Positions 47,906 to 58,300 of a stretch of 64,000 nucleotides of DNA are shown piece by piece. The position numbers and the translations under genes are program-made. This stretch comes from Bacteroidota bacterium. Lineage in GTDB: Bacteria; Bacteroidota; Bacteroidia; Bacteroidales; Dysgonomonadaceae. The stretch lies in the NCBI GenBank assembly GCA_023622765.1, contig JAMNYO010000069.1, positions 49,400 to 113,399 on the forward strand. The letters are read 5' to 3'. Below the pieces are notes generated by a model. That model searched no databases. It was not told where the DNA came from and saw only the letters and a program-made list of their open reading frames with translations. Numbering within the stretch: the stretch's first letter is position 1; the number at the start of each line of letters is the position of its first letter.

Positions 47906-48748
47906 TCCCGTTGGTTCTTCTGTATCTCCGTTAGGATCAGCTGGCAGATAACTCACCTTGTCAAATAAAACATAATGTTCTCTGGTAGGGAGTTTATCAC
48001 CCATAAAGTCAAGATTTTCAAGACTACAATGGATGCTGAATGGTACCTCTGTGCCATATTGCAAATCAACAGAAGATACTTCGTATCCGTTAACAAACCA
48101 TTGTGCAAAATAATTTCCTTTATTATTTTCGGTAAGTTTAATGGCCAAATCATACCAAGCATTTACCTTTATAGGATGAACAAACTGGTGTGAAGGGAAA
48201 TTTTGGGAAGTTATAAACATAAGAACTTCATCATCAAAAGCATTAAATGCATGTTTACTTCTTGCTCTCGCAGTACCTGAACCTATTTCAAAATCCAGTT
48301 CATGGTCTCCATCGTTGTATAGAAAGGCACCTATGCTTACTCTCTCATTCATACCCATTTCGGGAATATAAACCCTCCATTTATACTCACCTGTAGTAAA
48401 TGTTTTACCATCTTTGTGCATCACCTTGGGGCGCTGCTTGCTGTTCGCTTCAGTCCAAAAACGCAAATGACCATTATTATCAACCGCATATTGTTTAGAT
48501 TCTGTTCCAGATGAGTTGTCTATCCAATTATCTGTCCAACTTGCTTGATCATTTGCCAGATTACCTTCCCAATTACTTTCCCCTTGATAGGGAAGAAAAT
48601 CGGTCGGACATTTTGTTTCTCTTTGTACTTTTGCATCCTCTCCATTTTCATCATTAGGAAGTTCATTGCTATCGCATGAAGTAAATACAAACAAAAATGC
48701 ACATAAAGTTAAAAAAGTAACAAATATCGATTTAATTAACTGTTTCAT
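45461..48748 (-). CDS. Surface lipoprotein: GH16-like domain fused to three leucine-rich-repeat blocks
   Basis: A 1095-residue lipoprotein (lipobox VFTSC, acidic residues behind the Cys as in surface-exported lipoproteins). Residues about 55-272 form a jelly-roll domain with HELDFEIGSG, which carries a GH16-like ExDxE acid triplet; the neighbouring gene at 52692 encodes the same domain alone. Then three near-identical blocks follow (282-557, 558-830, 831-1095). Each starts with a small beta domain (VWIDLNNNKKQDEGEAV) and holds about seven LRRs of 21 residues (LTSLDLSNNKDLHWLDASNN). No C-terminal sorting signal. A role in glycan or host-surface binding is likely; whether the GH16-like part is active is unknown. 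Confidence 0.8.
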   Translation of the reverse strand: MKQLIKSIFVTFLTLCAFLFVFTSCDSNELPNDENGEDAKVQRETKCPTDFLPYQGESNWEGNLANDQASWTDNWIDNSSGTESKQYAVDNNGHLRFWTEANSKQRPKVMHKDGKTFTTGEYKWRVYIPEMGMNERVSIGAFLYNDGDHELDFEIGSGTARARSKHAFNAFDDEVLMFITSQNFPSHQFVHPIKVNAWYDLAIKLTENNKGNYFAQWFVNGYEVSSVDLQYGTEVPFSIHCSLENLDFMGDKLPTREHYVLFDKVSYLPADPNGDTEEPTGPKVSMTTSKEIGAEIVIRVDSETNVWIDLNNNKKQDEGEAVSLFGEFAPYTIQSQELAIYGDITRLQVQDNLLTALDVSQLENLNWLTCQRNDLSSLDLSKNLKMTYLNVDDNNLAELDLTQNNFLYISCSNNVITSLNVNNHTKLDYLSVAGNLLTSLDLSNNKDLHWLDASNNELSTLKVSNVRTGEDDWVTLRMHGNKINGQSMTSFINSLANTTSGELVIVNTKDENEENVATVENVNAAKAKGWTIYDWNGNDDDKTPYDPDEGGAEEPSGPKVKMTTSKEIGTEVKIRVDSGSDVWIDLNNNKKQDAGEAVSVFGEFASYTIQSQALAIYGDVTRLQVQDNQLTTLDVSQLENLNWLTCQRNNLSSLDLSKNLKMTYLNVDDNNLASLDVNQNNFAYLSCNNNAITSLNFTNHTKLDYLSAAGNLLTSLDLSNCKDLHWLDVSNNKLTTLKVSSVRTGEDDWVTLRMYGNKIKGQSMTSFINSLAGTTSGELVIVNTKDDNEENVATIENVNAAKAKGWSVYDHNNGDKIPYEPDEGGEEPSQPKVSMTTSKGIGAEIKIRVDSGSNVWIDLNNNKKQDEGEAVTVFGEFASYTIQSQELAIYGDITRLQVQDNQLTWLDVSRQENLNWLTCQRNNLSSLDLSNNLKMTYLNADNNNLAELDVKQNNFVYLSCSNNAITSLNLTSHTKLDYLSASGNKLTSLDLSNSKDLHWLDTSNNELSTLKVSSVRTGEDDWVTLRMYGNKIKGQSMTSFVNSLAETTSGELVIINTKDGDEENVATVENVNAAKAKGWKVYDHNDGEKIVYAGN

Positions 48749-48761
48749 AATATTTTAAGCT

Positions 48762-50030
48762 TTAAAGTGTTTGAAGTTTTAAATTACGCCACAATACCTT
48801 AATTCCACCGCCATCATGTATTTGTAAGGCGATGCGACCTTGTTTTCGGCCTATTTTTTCATCTGTGTAGTCAACCATCTCTTGACCGTTCAGCCATGTT
48901 TTAACATTGCTTCCTTGAACTAAAACACGCATACTATTCCATTCACCTTCCTTTAATATGGACTCTTTCTCTTCAGGAATCTGTACCAACCAACCCCTGC
49001 CATTAGATTCGTAAATTCCGCCTGTATCCATTCCTTTCGGTGCAACTTCTACCTGCCATCCATAAGTCGTAGGGCCGGGCTCAATATGCGTTCTAAAGAA
49101 AACGCCAGAATTACCATCTGACTCTTGCTTGAATTCTAGTGTAAGATCGAAATCATCGTAATAGTCACGGGTTGCCAGATAACCATACTCTTCGTCAGGG
49201 CCACTCTCGCAAACAAGTATTTCATCTTGCACGTACCATTTTTCGGTACCATACACTTCCCAACCATAAAGATCTATTCCATTAAAGAGTGTAACTTCTT
49301 TGGTTTTACGGGGCAATTCCCTGATCTTTATGTTACGAAACCAAGCCGCGGAACCATGATCTTGTAAACATAACAGACCCTTTTTCGCAAGTCCATATTC
49401 CGGAGCATCCAGCCATTTACCACTATTTTTACGGGCATGCCAATCATCACTCCACGCTTCAAATTCAATTACCTTTTCACCATTGAGCCAATGTTCTACA
49501 TGACCATTGTCAAATATAATTTTAGAACTATTCCATTCACCCGCCGGTCTAATAATGAGATTTTCAGGATTTGGTGAGTACATAGCATAGTCGGCCGCGG
49601 TCACCTGCCAACTTTCCAGCGATTCATAACCCGCGTTATCAATCAGTTGATATTCTGGACCGGTTACGTAGGGCACGCTGAAATTTGGATTTTCAACCAC
49701 ATGATACAATACCCCACTATTCCCTTTCTCGGCAATTTTCCAATCCCAAACCAATTCAAAATTTTCAAAAATCCTATCGGTTACTATATAGCCGTGTTCA
49801 TCAGCACCTGTACCTTTTGCTTGAATCATGCCGTCCTCAACAAACCAAGGAACGGTTAATGAATTCCCATTATAATCTCTCCACCCATCTAGCGTGTAAC
49901 CATCAAATAACAGTTCCCAACCCTCTTCCATTTCGCTTTTTGTAAGCTTATTATGCCGGGTCCCCATATCGCAAGAATAGTAGAATGACAAACTGATACT
50001 AACAATTATTAAAAATACGTTATGTTTCAT
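48762..50030 (-). CDS. Lipoprotein with two DUF1080 (3-keto-disaccharide hydrolase) domains
   Basis: A 422-residue protein with signal FYYSC. Two copies of the jelly-roll DUF1080 domain: residues 36-238 (WELLFDGYTLDGWRDYNG ... AAWFRNIKIREL) and 245-422 (VTLFNGIDLYGWEVYG ... VLWRNLKLQTL). DUF1080 proteins act on 3-keto-sugars, cleaving glycosidic bonds after C3 oxidation. In domain 1 the segment GNSGVLYHVVE and GPEYQLIDN are canonical. The oxidoreductase that could make the 3-keto form is two genes upstream, with a PIG-L deacetylase between. Confidence 0.88.
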   Translation of the reverse strand: MKHNVFLIIVSISLSFYYSCDMGTRHNKLTKSEMEEGWELLFDGYTLDGWRDYNGNSLTVPWFVEDGMIQAKGTGADEHGYIVTDRIFENFELVWDWKIAEKGNSGVLYHVVENPNFSVPYVTGPEYQLIDNAGYESLESWQVTAADYAMYSPNPENLIIRPAGEWNSSKIIFDNGHVEHWLNGEKVIEFEAWSDDWHARKNSGKWLDAPEYGLAKKGLLCLQDHGSAAWFRNIKIRELPRKTKEVTLFNGIDLYGWEVYGTEKWYVQDEILVCESGPDEEYGYLATRDYYDDFDLTLEFKQESDGNSGVFFRTHIEPGPTTYGWQVEVAPKGMDTGGIYESNGRGWLVQIPEEKESILKEGEWNSMRVLVQGSNVKTWLNGQEMVDYTDEKIGRKQGRIALQIHDGGGIKVLWRNLKLQTL

Positions 50031-50124
50031 GTGTCTATATTTAAATTGTTTTCTATAAGTCTATTAATCAAGGCATTATTAGTTAGGTTGATTAATTAAC
50101 ATATTACTTCTCCGATATTAAACT

Positions 50125-50991
50125 TTATTTCAACATCGGGAAGAGTTCTCTTATCTCTTCTTCCGTGGGCTGATAGCCATATTCACATATTTCAAAAGCT
50201 TCGGCATCGGTTACTTTCTCAGCTTTTTCTTTCCCATACCATTTTATTAATGACTCTCTCACGGCAGGTGTAATAGGCCTCTTACGATTCGCTTTAAACC
50301 ACTCCATTCTTTCTTTTTTACCTTCAGGCACATTTTTCGACTCTGTCCAAGGCAACCACTCAAAATATTGTGATTCGTGCGCGGCCATAGCATAAACTTT
50401 CTGATCAAAAACATCCGATATATCTATCGCTATATCAGGAGTAAAGGGGTATGGTTTTTGAAAGGTATCTTGTGCGTAAAGGAACAGGGGATTTTTTTTC
50501 AATGGTGGGGTGTCGGATACCACGTTCGGAACAATCACCAAGTAAGCCGCGTCTTGCAAAACAATGGCCGCGTTTCTATGATCGGGATGATAATCGTACG
50601 GTCTGTGACCGACAACTATATCCGCATCCCATTCCCGGATAATCCTTATCACCTCTTTTCGCACGTCAAGCGTTGCCAGCAATTCTCCATCATGGTATTC
50701 CAACACTTTATAGGTGACACCAAATCGTTTCCCTGCTTCTTCTGCTTCGGCGCGACGTCTTTTAGCAAGAGCACCGCCTCCCATGGATTGGTGACCGGCA
50801 TCACCGTTTGTCAAAGAAACAAACAGCACATTATGACCAATCTCTGAAAGCTTAATGGCAGTGCCACCGGCTTTTCCATCCGCGTCATCAGGATGTGCTC
50901 CTATAACCACAACATTGATGCTCTTCTGTTGACTGAAAGAAAAAACGGAACCGGCAAGCATTAAAAATAAAATAAAAGTAAAACGTTTCAT
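50125..50991 (-). CDS. Exported PIG-L-family deacetylase
   Basis: A 288-residue protein from MKRFTFILFL (50991), with a type I signal peptide ending near FSFSQQ. The zinc motif is GAHPDDADGKAGG (AHPDD), with the third ligand in YHPDHRNAA. The family removes N-acetyl groups from sugars such as GlcNAc. It suggests the locus acts on an N-acetylated glycan. The ATG at 51015 would add eight residues before the signal and is rejected. Confidence 0.9.
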   Translation of the reverse strand: MKRFTFILFLMLAGSVFSFSQQKSINVVVIGAHPDDADGKAGGTAIKLSEIGHNVLFVSLTNGDAGHQSMGGGALAKRRRAEAEEAGKRFGVTYKVLEYHDGELLATLDVRKEVIRIIREWDADIVVGHRPYDYHPDHRNAAIVLQDAAYLVIVPNVVSDTPPLKKNPLFLYAQDTFQKPYPFTPDIAIDISDVFDQKVYAMAAHESQYFEWLPWTESKNVPEGKKERMEWFKANRKRPITPAVRESLIKWYGKEKAEKVTDAEAFEICEYGYQPTEEEIRELFPMLK

Positions 50992-51050
50992 ACATTGATA
51001 GTAATTAACAAACACACTGTTTTTTGATTCATATAATTACAGGTATGACC

Positions 51051-52520
51051 TTAAGGCATCTCAGGTAATTTCCAACCGTTATGGTAGGTATGCTTAATCA
51101 ATTCCTGTGCGAATGCTTCTGCATTTTCGGCTTCTGTCCATGTCTTATCAAACGTGGGATGTCCATCAGTAATTATAAAATCATCTTTTATAACTGATTT
51201 GACGGTTGCATCGGCTGGGATATTGGTAAACCTCATATTTTCTCCATCCCATTCCAATTCTTGATTTAGCCCTTGAAGTCGTACGGCTAACACCCCCATA
51301 ACAACCATTTCATTAAGAGGACCTGCTATTGAGAAATTGGAGGCAGTCTCAGTTCGACTTTCCGGGTTTTCTTTACAAGCACGAATCCAATCCATTTGAT
51401 GAGATAGTGTAACTTCTCGCTGGGTCTTAGGGGAATTAGGAGTTCTACCCGACAAAAGGTACGGTTCAGATCCTGAACTACCACAAATCAAAGTATCTTC
51501 CGTTCCATAAAAGATAGCCGCGCCACCTTCCACATTTAAATTTTTCCCCTTTGGCATTCCCTCAGGTCTGAAGGGCATTAAACCTCCATCGTACCATGTA
51601 ATTTCTACTTCGGGCATTCTAACCTTAGGGAGATTGTCGCGAGCAGGGAAAGTATATTTAAACATTTGAGCGGTCGGACAACTTTCCGCCATAAGAAGAG
51701 TTGATGAACCCTGCACTTTTGTGGGATATAATAAATTTAAAGATTTAAATACAGGAAATAAAATATGACAAGCCATGTCTCCCAATGCTCCTGTACCGAA
51801 ATCCCACCAGCCTCGCCAATTCCACGGTGTATAAATGCTATTGTATGGTCTTTTTGGAGCAGGTCCTATGAACAGGTCCCAATCAAGTGTTTTAGGAATT
51901 TTCTCAACTTTAGAAGGTCGTGTTAAACCTTGAGGCCAAAAAGGTCTGTCAGTAAATGTCTCCACTTTTCTTACTGCTCCAATTTGTCCATCCCAAATCC
52001 AATCATTAATCTGACGAACCCCAGGAGAGGATGCGCCACCATTACCCATTTGGGTCGCTATTTGATATTTTTTTGCCAATTTGGTTAATAATCGAGATTC
52101 ATATACACTATGGGTTAGAGGCTTTTCCACGTACACATGTTTGCCCATCGTAATAGCATCCGCGGCTATTATGGCATGAGTATGATCAGAAGTGGCAACC
52201 ATTACAGCATCAATACTCTTTCCAAGCTCATCATACATTTTACGATAATCGTAGTACTTTTTCGCATTAGGAAAATAATTAAAAGCATCTTTACTATACT
52301 TCCAATCCACATCAGCAAGAGCTACAATATTTTGGCTTTCCATGTGTCTAAGAACGGCAAAACCTCTACCTCCGACTCCAACTCCGGCAATATTTAATTT
52401 ATCACTTGGAGCTGTGCGTCCAGTCACTTTACCCAATACCGAAGAGGGGACAACGGTTAATCCAACGGTAGCCGTAGCACCCGCTTGAATAAATTTTCTT
52501 CTGGAAATTTTATAAGTCAT
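51051..52520 (-). CDS. Tat-exported Gfo/Idh/MocA oxidoreductase
   Basis: A 489-residue NAD(P)-dependent oxidoreductase. N-terminal SRRKFIQAGATATVGL is a twin-arginine signal, so the enzyme would be exported folded with its cofactor. The Rossmann motif is IAGVGVGGRG near residue 44, and YVEKPLTHS near residue 132 holds the catalytic Lys. The C-terminal part fits the secreted GFO_IDH_MocA group of Bacteroidetes and Planctomycetes, some of which act as sugar 3-dehydrogenases or GH109-type glycosidases. Next to DUF1080, 3-keto formation is the likely role (inference). Confidence 0.9.
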   Translation of the reverse strand: MTYKISRRKFIQAGATATVGLTVVPSSVLGKVTGRTAPSDKLNIAGVGVGGRGFAVLRHMESQNIVALADVDWKYSKDAFNYFPNAKKYYDYRKMYDELGKSIDAVMVATSDHTHAIIAADAITMGKHVYVEKPLTHSVYESRLLTKLAKKYQIATQMGNGGASSPGVRQINDWIWDGQIGAVRKVETFTDRPFWPQGLTRPSKVEKIPKTLDWDLFIGPAPKRPYNSIYTPWNWRGWWDFGTGALGDMACHILFPVFKSLNLLYPTKVQGSSTLLMAESCPTAQMFKYTFPARDNLPKVRMPEVEITWYDGGLMPFRPEGMPKGKNLNVEGGAAIFYGTEDTLICGSSGSEPYLLSGRTPNSPKTQREVTLSHQMDWIRACKENPESRTETASNFSIAGPLNEMVVMGVLAVRLQGLNQELEWDGENMRFTNIPADATVKSVIKDDFIITDGHPTFDKTWTEAENAEAFAQELIKHTYHNGWKLPEMP

Positions 52521-52691
52521 ATTTTATTAGTTTAGTTATCTGATATTTTACATCAATCTATATCTCTTGGCAGCCATACATCTCAGTAGTGTGGGAAAAA
52601 ATGTTTTTAATACAAATACGCGGAGTGCTCAACCGTTTTAATACCCGGTCACGTGAACAGATTTAAGTTATCGTGCACTTTTCATTACAAA

Positions 52692-53462
52692 TTATTCAAT
52701 CGACCGATAACCAACAGATTCAAATAACGTGTAATGATCCTGTGTTGCATATATATCACCAATAAATTGGATGTTTTCAAGACTACAATGAATGCCAAAC
52801 TTAATTTCCGGACCATATTCCAATGTTACAGAATCGATAACCACATCATTAACAATCCACTCTAAAAAATATTTTCCATCTTCTGTTTCGGTAAGTCTAA
52901 TTGACAAATCATACCACCTTTCAACTTTAATTGGATGAATGGACTGATGGGGAGGAAATTCTTGCGAGGTTAGATACATCACCACCTCATCATCTTGTGC
53001 GCGGACAGAGTCTCGTACTGTTTTTTTCCCGGAACCTATTTCAAAGTCCAATTCATGGTTGCCATCATGATATAAAAAGGCTCCGACACTAGCCATGTTA
53101 TAGAGGCCCATTTTAGGAATATATACTCTCCAATAGTACTGCCCTGTAGTCCAATCTCTATTTTTATGCGTTACTTTTGGTCTCTCTCTGCTCCCTTTTG
53201 CAGTCCAAAATTTAAGACTCCCGTTTTCATGCTTATATTGAAGTGAATCTGTTCTTGCCGAATCATCTAACCAATTTTCTATCCAGCTCAATGAGTCTGA
53301 TGCCAGGTTAGACTTCCAAGAATCGCTTTGCACAACTGTTGCAGGATTAATATGTTCATCATTCGTTCTCTTAGTACCAACACTACAAGAGGTGAAGGAA
53401 AACAGAAATAAGATTACCAGCAACCGATATCTTTTGAGAAAAACTCCACAATATTGTTTCAT
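52692..53462 (-). CDS. GH16-like lipoprotein
   Basis: A 256-residue lipoprotein (lipobox FTSC) with a single jelly-roll domain: WRVYIPKMGLYNMASVGAF, then HELDFEIGSG with an ExDxE acid triplet as in GH16, and GIHCSLENIQFIGD. The same domain is at the N-terminus of the LRR lipoprotein encoded at 45461-48748 (matching along its whole length). It could be a glucanase-type hydrolase or a binding protein that keeps the fold. Located between SusD and the oxidoreductase gene. Confidence 0.75.
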   Translation of the reverse strand: MKQYCGVFLKRYRLLVILFLFSFTSCSVGTKRTNDEHINPATVVQSDSWKSNLASDSLSWIENWLDDSARTDSLQYKHENGSLKFWTAKGSRERPKVTHKNRDWTTGQYYWRVYIPKMGLYNMASVGAFLYHDGNHELDFEIGSGKKTVRDSVRAQDDEVVMYLTSQEFPPHQSIHPIKVERWYDLSIRLTETEDGKYFLEWIVNDVVIDSVTLEYGPEIKFGIHCSLENIQFIGDIYATQDHYTLFESVGYRSIE

Positions 53463-53556
53463 AATACAGTTTTTGTTTTAATAATATCTATCTCTATTTT
53501 TACTGTTATTACGTGAAAAGAAATAACCACGTGGCAAGTAAACGTAGAAATAGTAA

Positions 53557-55338
53557 CTATTTCCATGGGTCTCTTTGCACGACATAAGGATTACCTTCTT
53601 CATCATCACCTATTACTTCTAACACTTCTGCCGGCATAGGGAACATGGTGTGGGTTGCAGGAAGTTTTGAAGCAATTTTAAATTTGTTCAAAAAATTGGA
53701 CTCAAAGGTTACATACTCTTCAAGTTCGTTACTCATATAATTGCCTCCCCATCGCACAAGATCAAACCAACGATGTCCTTCCATGGCAAGCTCAAGTTTT
53801 CGTTCCATACGAACAGCCTTAATACACTCCTCTTTATTTGAAAAAGTAGGATGCGTTTTAGGATAAGGAGAAACCCGATAGTCAGCAGCTAATTCCCCTA
53901 CTCTTGCCGGATCATCCATTTCAGAAAACCTTACCAGGTTAGCTTCATTTCCTGCCCTTTCGCGTATTTCGTTGACCAGATTCATGGCCATTGATAGTTC
54001 ACCATCGTTAGCATAGCACTCGGCAAGGAGTAGGATAACATCTCTAAAGCTCAAAATTTGATAATTCATGGCAGAACCTGAACCCACGTTTGGATTTATG
54101 TCGCCCGCGAGAGTGCCATTATGTCTTTGATGAAAAATGTGCTTTTTGGTCAAAAACATACCCCCATTGCTCACGCTTCCCGCCCATGATCTTGGAGGCA
54201 ATCCCCAATCCTTATAAGGAATTCCAAACCTACCGATGGCGAAATCCAGTCTTGGATCAACAGGTATATTATTATTCAGTGATGGATAAGGAGCGTTATC
54301 AGATTCGTCTAGTTGTGAAACAAATGGAGGCTTTCTGTACGACTTATCAAGAAAAGGCAAACCTCTATTGTCAACTTTAAAAGAGTTGGCGAGTTCACTG
54401 GATGGTTTATAGAAATTACAACAACCACCCGGTCCTCTACCGCCAATGTGTGTTAATGCCATTTCATTATTCGCATTTTCCCTTTCATAAGCATATTGAG
54501 CGGCAAATATTGATTCCTTGCCATTTTCAGTATCTATGTTCCAATTATTATCTAACGACTCTTCGAGTCCATACTTTTCTCCACTTGCTGTAACTCCATT
54601 ATTATAAACATCTTGAAGAATTGGTTTAGCAGCAGTAAGGTTTCCCTGTTGCATTAATACTTTCGCTTTCAAAGTTTTTGCCGCCCAGCTATTTGCTCTC
54701 CCGGGCTTATCCTGCACGGCAGGAAGATTTTCTATAGCTATGTCGAGGTCAGCTAAAACATTGGGATAAATATCTATATCATTATGTACCCTGGGATTAG
54801 GATCTGTAATAGTTTCATCTATCCAAGGTATATAACTTCCAAACATTTTTATTCCTTCAAAATAAAAATAGGCTCTCAAAAAATGGAGCTCTCCATTTTT
54901 ATTTTTCAAGAACTCTTGTGGTGCTTTACCTTCTGCCAAAATAACTGTTCCTATGCCAATATTGGCACGCCTCACGCCATTGTACACCCACTTGAATTTT
55001 TCTGTTAACCATTTATTGGTTGGCAAAATATTATACATCTCGATATCATTCATGGTAGGTTGATCACCGGATGAAGAACCTTTATTGGCATCTCCACCAT
55101 AAACTCCGGCATAGAGCCAGTTGTGTGGGCCAGACCCCCAACCTGGGGTATTTGTCCCATCAGGTCTACTAATAATACCTGCATAAGCAGATGTTACAAC
55201 CAAATCAAGACCTTGCTCATTAGCCAATGCATGTTGATCTATGCTACCTTGTGGTGCTCTATAAATAAACTCTTCACCGCATCCAATAAAGAAAAGCACG
55301 AACAAAAATGCAACTGTTTGTATGAAATATGGTTTCAT
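53557..55338 (-). CDS. SusD/RagB-family nutrient-binding lipoprotein
   Basis: A 593-residue outer-membrane lipoprotein from MKPYFIQTVA (55338), lipobox FFIGC. SusD marks are LHFLRAYFYFEGIKMFGSYIPW and the C-terminal RMERKLELAMEGHRWFDLVRWG. It begins 12 bp after SusC ends; the in-frame ATG at 55398 would overlap SusC by 49 bp. Partner of the SusC upstream in ligand capture. Confidence 0.93.
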   Translation of the reverse strand: MKPYFIQTVAFLFVLFFIGCGEEFIYRAPQGSIDQHALANEQGLDLVVTSAYAGIISRPDGTNTPGWGSGPHNWLYAGVYGGDANKGSSSGDQPTMNDIEMYNILPTNKWLTEKFKWVYNGVRRANIGIGTVILAEGKAPQEFLKNKNGELHFLRAYFYFEGIKMFGSYIPWIDETITDPNPRVHNDIDIYPNVLADLDIAIENLPAVQDKPGRANSWAAKTLKAKVLMQQGNLTAAKPILQDVYNNGVTASGEKYGLEESLDNNWNIDTENGKESIFAAQYAYERENANNEMALTHIGGRGPGGCCNFYKPSSELANSFKVDNRGLPFLDKSYRKPPFVSQLDESDNAPYPSLNNNIPVDPRLDFAIGRFGIPYKDWGLPPRSWAGSVSNGGMFLTKKHIFHQRHNGTLAGDINPNVGSGSAMNYQILSFRDVILLLAECYANDGELSMAMNLVNEIRERAGNEANLVRFSEMDDPARVGELAADYRVSPYPKTHPTFSNKEECIKAVRMERKLELAMEGHRWFDLVRWGGNYMSNELEEYVTFESNFLNKFKIASKLPATHTMFPMPAEVLEVIGDDEEGNPYVVQRDPWK

Positions 55339-55349
55339 CTGATTTAATT

Positions 55350-58300
55350 TTAAAATGTAAAGTTTAATCCAACAAGAAATCTTGAGGTAGTTGGCCAACC
55401 TCCGGCATCTATACCCCTAGTAAGGTCAGTTCCCGCCCCTGTATCACTTGTATCCCTATTTGTAAGTTCAGGATCTAACCCTAAATATTTTGTAAAGGTC
55501 AATAGGTTCTCTGCTTGTAGATAAACGCGGAGATTTGATACATTGATACTCTTAAGAATATTTCTCGGCAACGTATATCCTAACACCAAGTTTTTAAGCT
55601 TAAGAAACGAAGCATCTTCTACAAAATAGGTTGAGGGAACCTGTGGAGACCAAGAATCTCTTTCATCCAAAATAGGAAGCTTGGCATTTGAATTATCTTT
55701 TCCAATCTCGAAATGCGTACCAACTATTCTTCTAGCCTTATTCCCTCCATGTAAAGGAAAATCAGTAAAAATCTTTGTTGAATTGATCATTTCATTACCG
55801 ATGGTTGAGTACCAGAACATGGTTAAGTCGAAGTTTTTCCAATATAATGTAGCATTAAAGCTCGCGATTAAATCCGGATGAGGACTACCAATATATACCC
55901 TATCATCTACATTTACTCTCTCATCATCATTGGTATCAGCATACTTCCATTTTCCAACAAATTCTGCAGGATTTGAAAGAACCCTATCGGGTGTTGCTCC
56001 ATAGGGAGTAGGAGAGTTCAAAACATCGTTCTCATCATTATAGAAACCTTCAATGATAAAACCATAAAAATCACCAATTGGGTGCCCTGCCATTGTTTTA
56101 TTTGTTGAGTAATCCATTCTATAAGCATTACCCCATAAAGCAAAATCTTCGGATTCTTCAGATAGTTTGAGAACTCTATTCTTATAAGTTGAGAGGTTTA
56201 AACTTAAATCCCATCTGAAATCACCTGCTCTATCGTTATAGTTTAACATATAATCCCAACCATAATTTAACATAGAACCATAATTCACATAAGGTGGAGC
56301 CGCATCCCCTGCAAGGGCAGTAAAAGAGGCTTGGATCAGCATATCGGTAGTCTCTTTACGATAATATTCCAACGTCGTATAAAAACGATTGCCTCCAAAA
56401 GTTGCATCCAAACCAAGGTTTATCATCTTAATCGATTCCCAACGTGTTTCAGGATTACCAATTGTGGATAACCTGTATCCTAAACCGGATGTTGCATTAT
56501 TACCCAACAAATCGTAGTTAGAAAATCTATAATCTGTTGTAAACAGGCTTGCAAAGTTTGTTGCACGAGGGAGTTCAGAATTCCCAACGTGCCCATATCC
56601 GAACCGCAACTTCAAATCATCTAACCAGCCCTTGGTGTTTTCCATAAAAGACTCTTCTGACAAGCGCCAACCAGCTGATAATGAAGGGAAAACGCCATAT
56701 CGATTGTTTTTTGAAAAACGCGATGTTCCATCCCTTCGTAAAGTTGTGGTCAACAAGTATTTATCATTGTATGAATAATCAGCTCGAGCAAATATTCCAA
56801 ATAAAGCAAATTCTCCTGCCCACCACGAATTATTTTCTCTTAAACTATTATTCTCTCCCATTCCAAGGGTCCATGTATCAACGTTATCTTGAAATAGGTA
56901 GTTATAACGTCTACCGAATAACCCTCTTCCAATTCCGGCATTGATTGCTTCACTACCCACCATGGCATTCAATCTATGCCTGTTATTAAATAACTTGTTA
57001 TATGATAATGTATTGGTAAAAACAAACCTTATCCCCCATTCTGCACTTTCATCCAAGCGATTTTGTTCTGAATAACTAGTTTCAGGGGAATTCTTCCTCA
57101 TAAAATAATCCCAATAGGTGGTGTAATTGACACCTAAACTTGAACGAAAGGTTAGTTCTCTATTCGACAAAATGTCAAATTCTCCCCAGATATTACCAAA
57201 TAGGTTGGTGTTTTGTGCAAAATTGTCTTTTCGTCTTGTTAGCAATGCAAGTCGATTATCCACCCCCCCGACCCCTGGTAAGTTAGTAGGAGAAAAATTG
57301 CCTTTAATATCATAGGGGGGTAAAAAGGGGCTTGATCGATAAACACCCGAAAACATAGATGCATCTCCTGTATCTGCATCCTGTCCATTTTTTCTGACCA
57401 CGGAAAATTGAAGGTTTTCTCCAAAACGTAACCGGGCAGTAACATCAAAAGTTGTATTAACGCGTGCTTGATATCGCTTATAATAGGTGTGATGTAAGGT
57501 CCCTTGCTGATCAAAATAGTTCAATCCTAAAAAGTATTGGCCTGAATTACCTCCTCCCTGTAAGGTTAGTTGATGATTTTGAATTGGGGCATCCCTATTT
57601 ATTACATAAAACCAATTCGTATTACCAAATTCGGTAATGATATAATCCGGCATATGATATTTATCAGGGTCTATGTCTTGCCTTCCTTCTGCACCTTCAC
57701 CTGACACCATGTAGTTAGGTATTGTCGGTTTTGGTCCTCTGCCTAATTGCGCGTTGTATGGTTGACTTATAAAATCACCACGTAACCTTAATGAGTTTAG
57801 CTGGCTCTCCCATAGAAAATCCATCAACTCATACGAATCCATCAAGTCCCAATTATTCTGTGCTCTTTGAAATCCATAATAGCCGTCATAGTTCAACACG
57901 GTTTTACCGCTTCGAATTCCCTGCTTTGTAGTTATAATAATAACACCATTTGCTGCCTGAGCACCGTATATGGCAGATGCAGATGCATCTTTTAACACCT
58001 GCATTGATTCGATATCATTGGGATTTATAGAACTTAAATCCTGTGTTTGTGTTGAAACTCCATCTATAACATACAAGGGACCATTGCTGTTAATAGTGTT
58101 AAATCCCCGTATTCGCACATTCGTAGGAGATCCCGGGGAACCTGTTTGTCCTATATATATACCGGGGGATTTACCTTGAAGCAACTGCGTAGGCGAGGAA
58201 CCTGTTGTTTTTAACAGTTCGTCCATGTCAATAACAGCCACAGATCCTGTGATATCCTTTTTGATCTGAGCCCCATAACCAACAACAACCACTTCATCCA

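Noticed and set aside
46243-47914. CRISPR-like repeats
   Set aside because: The regular repeats are about 820 bp, lie inside an open reading frame and encode leucine-rich repeats.
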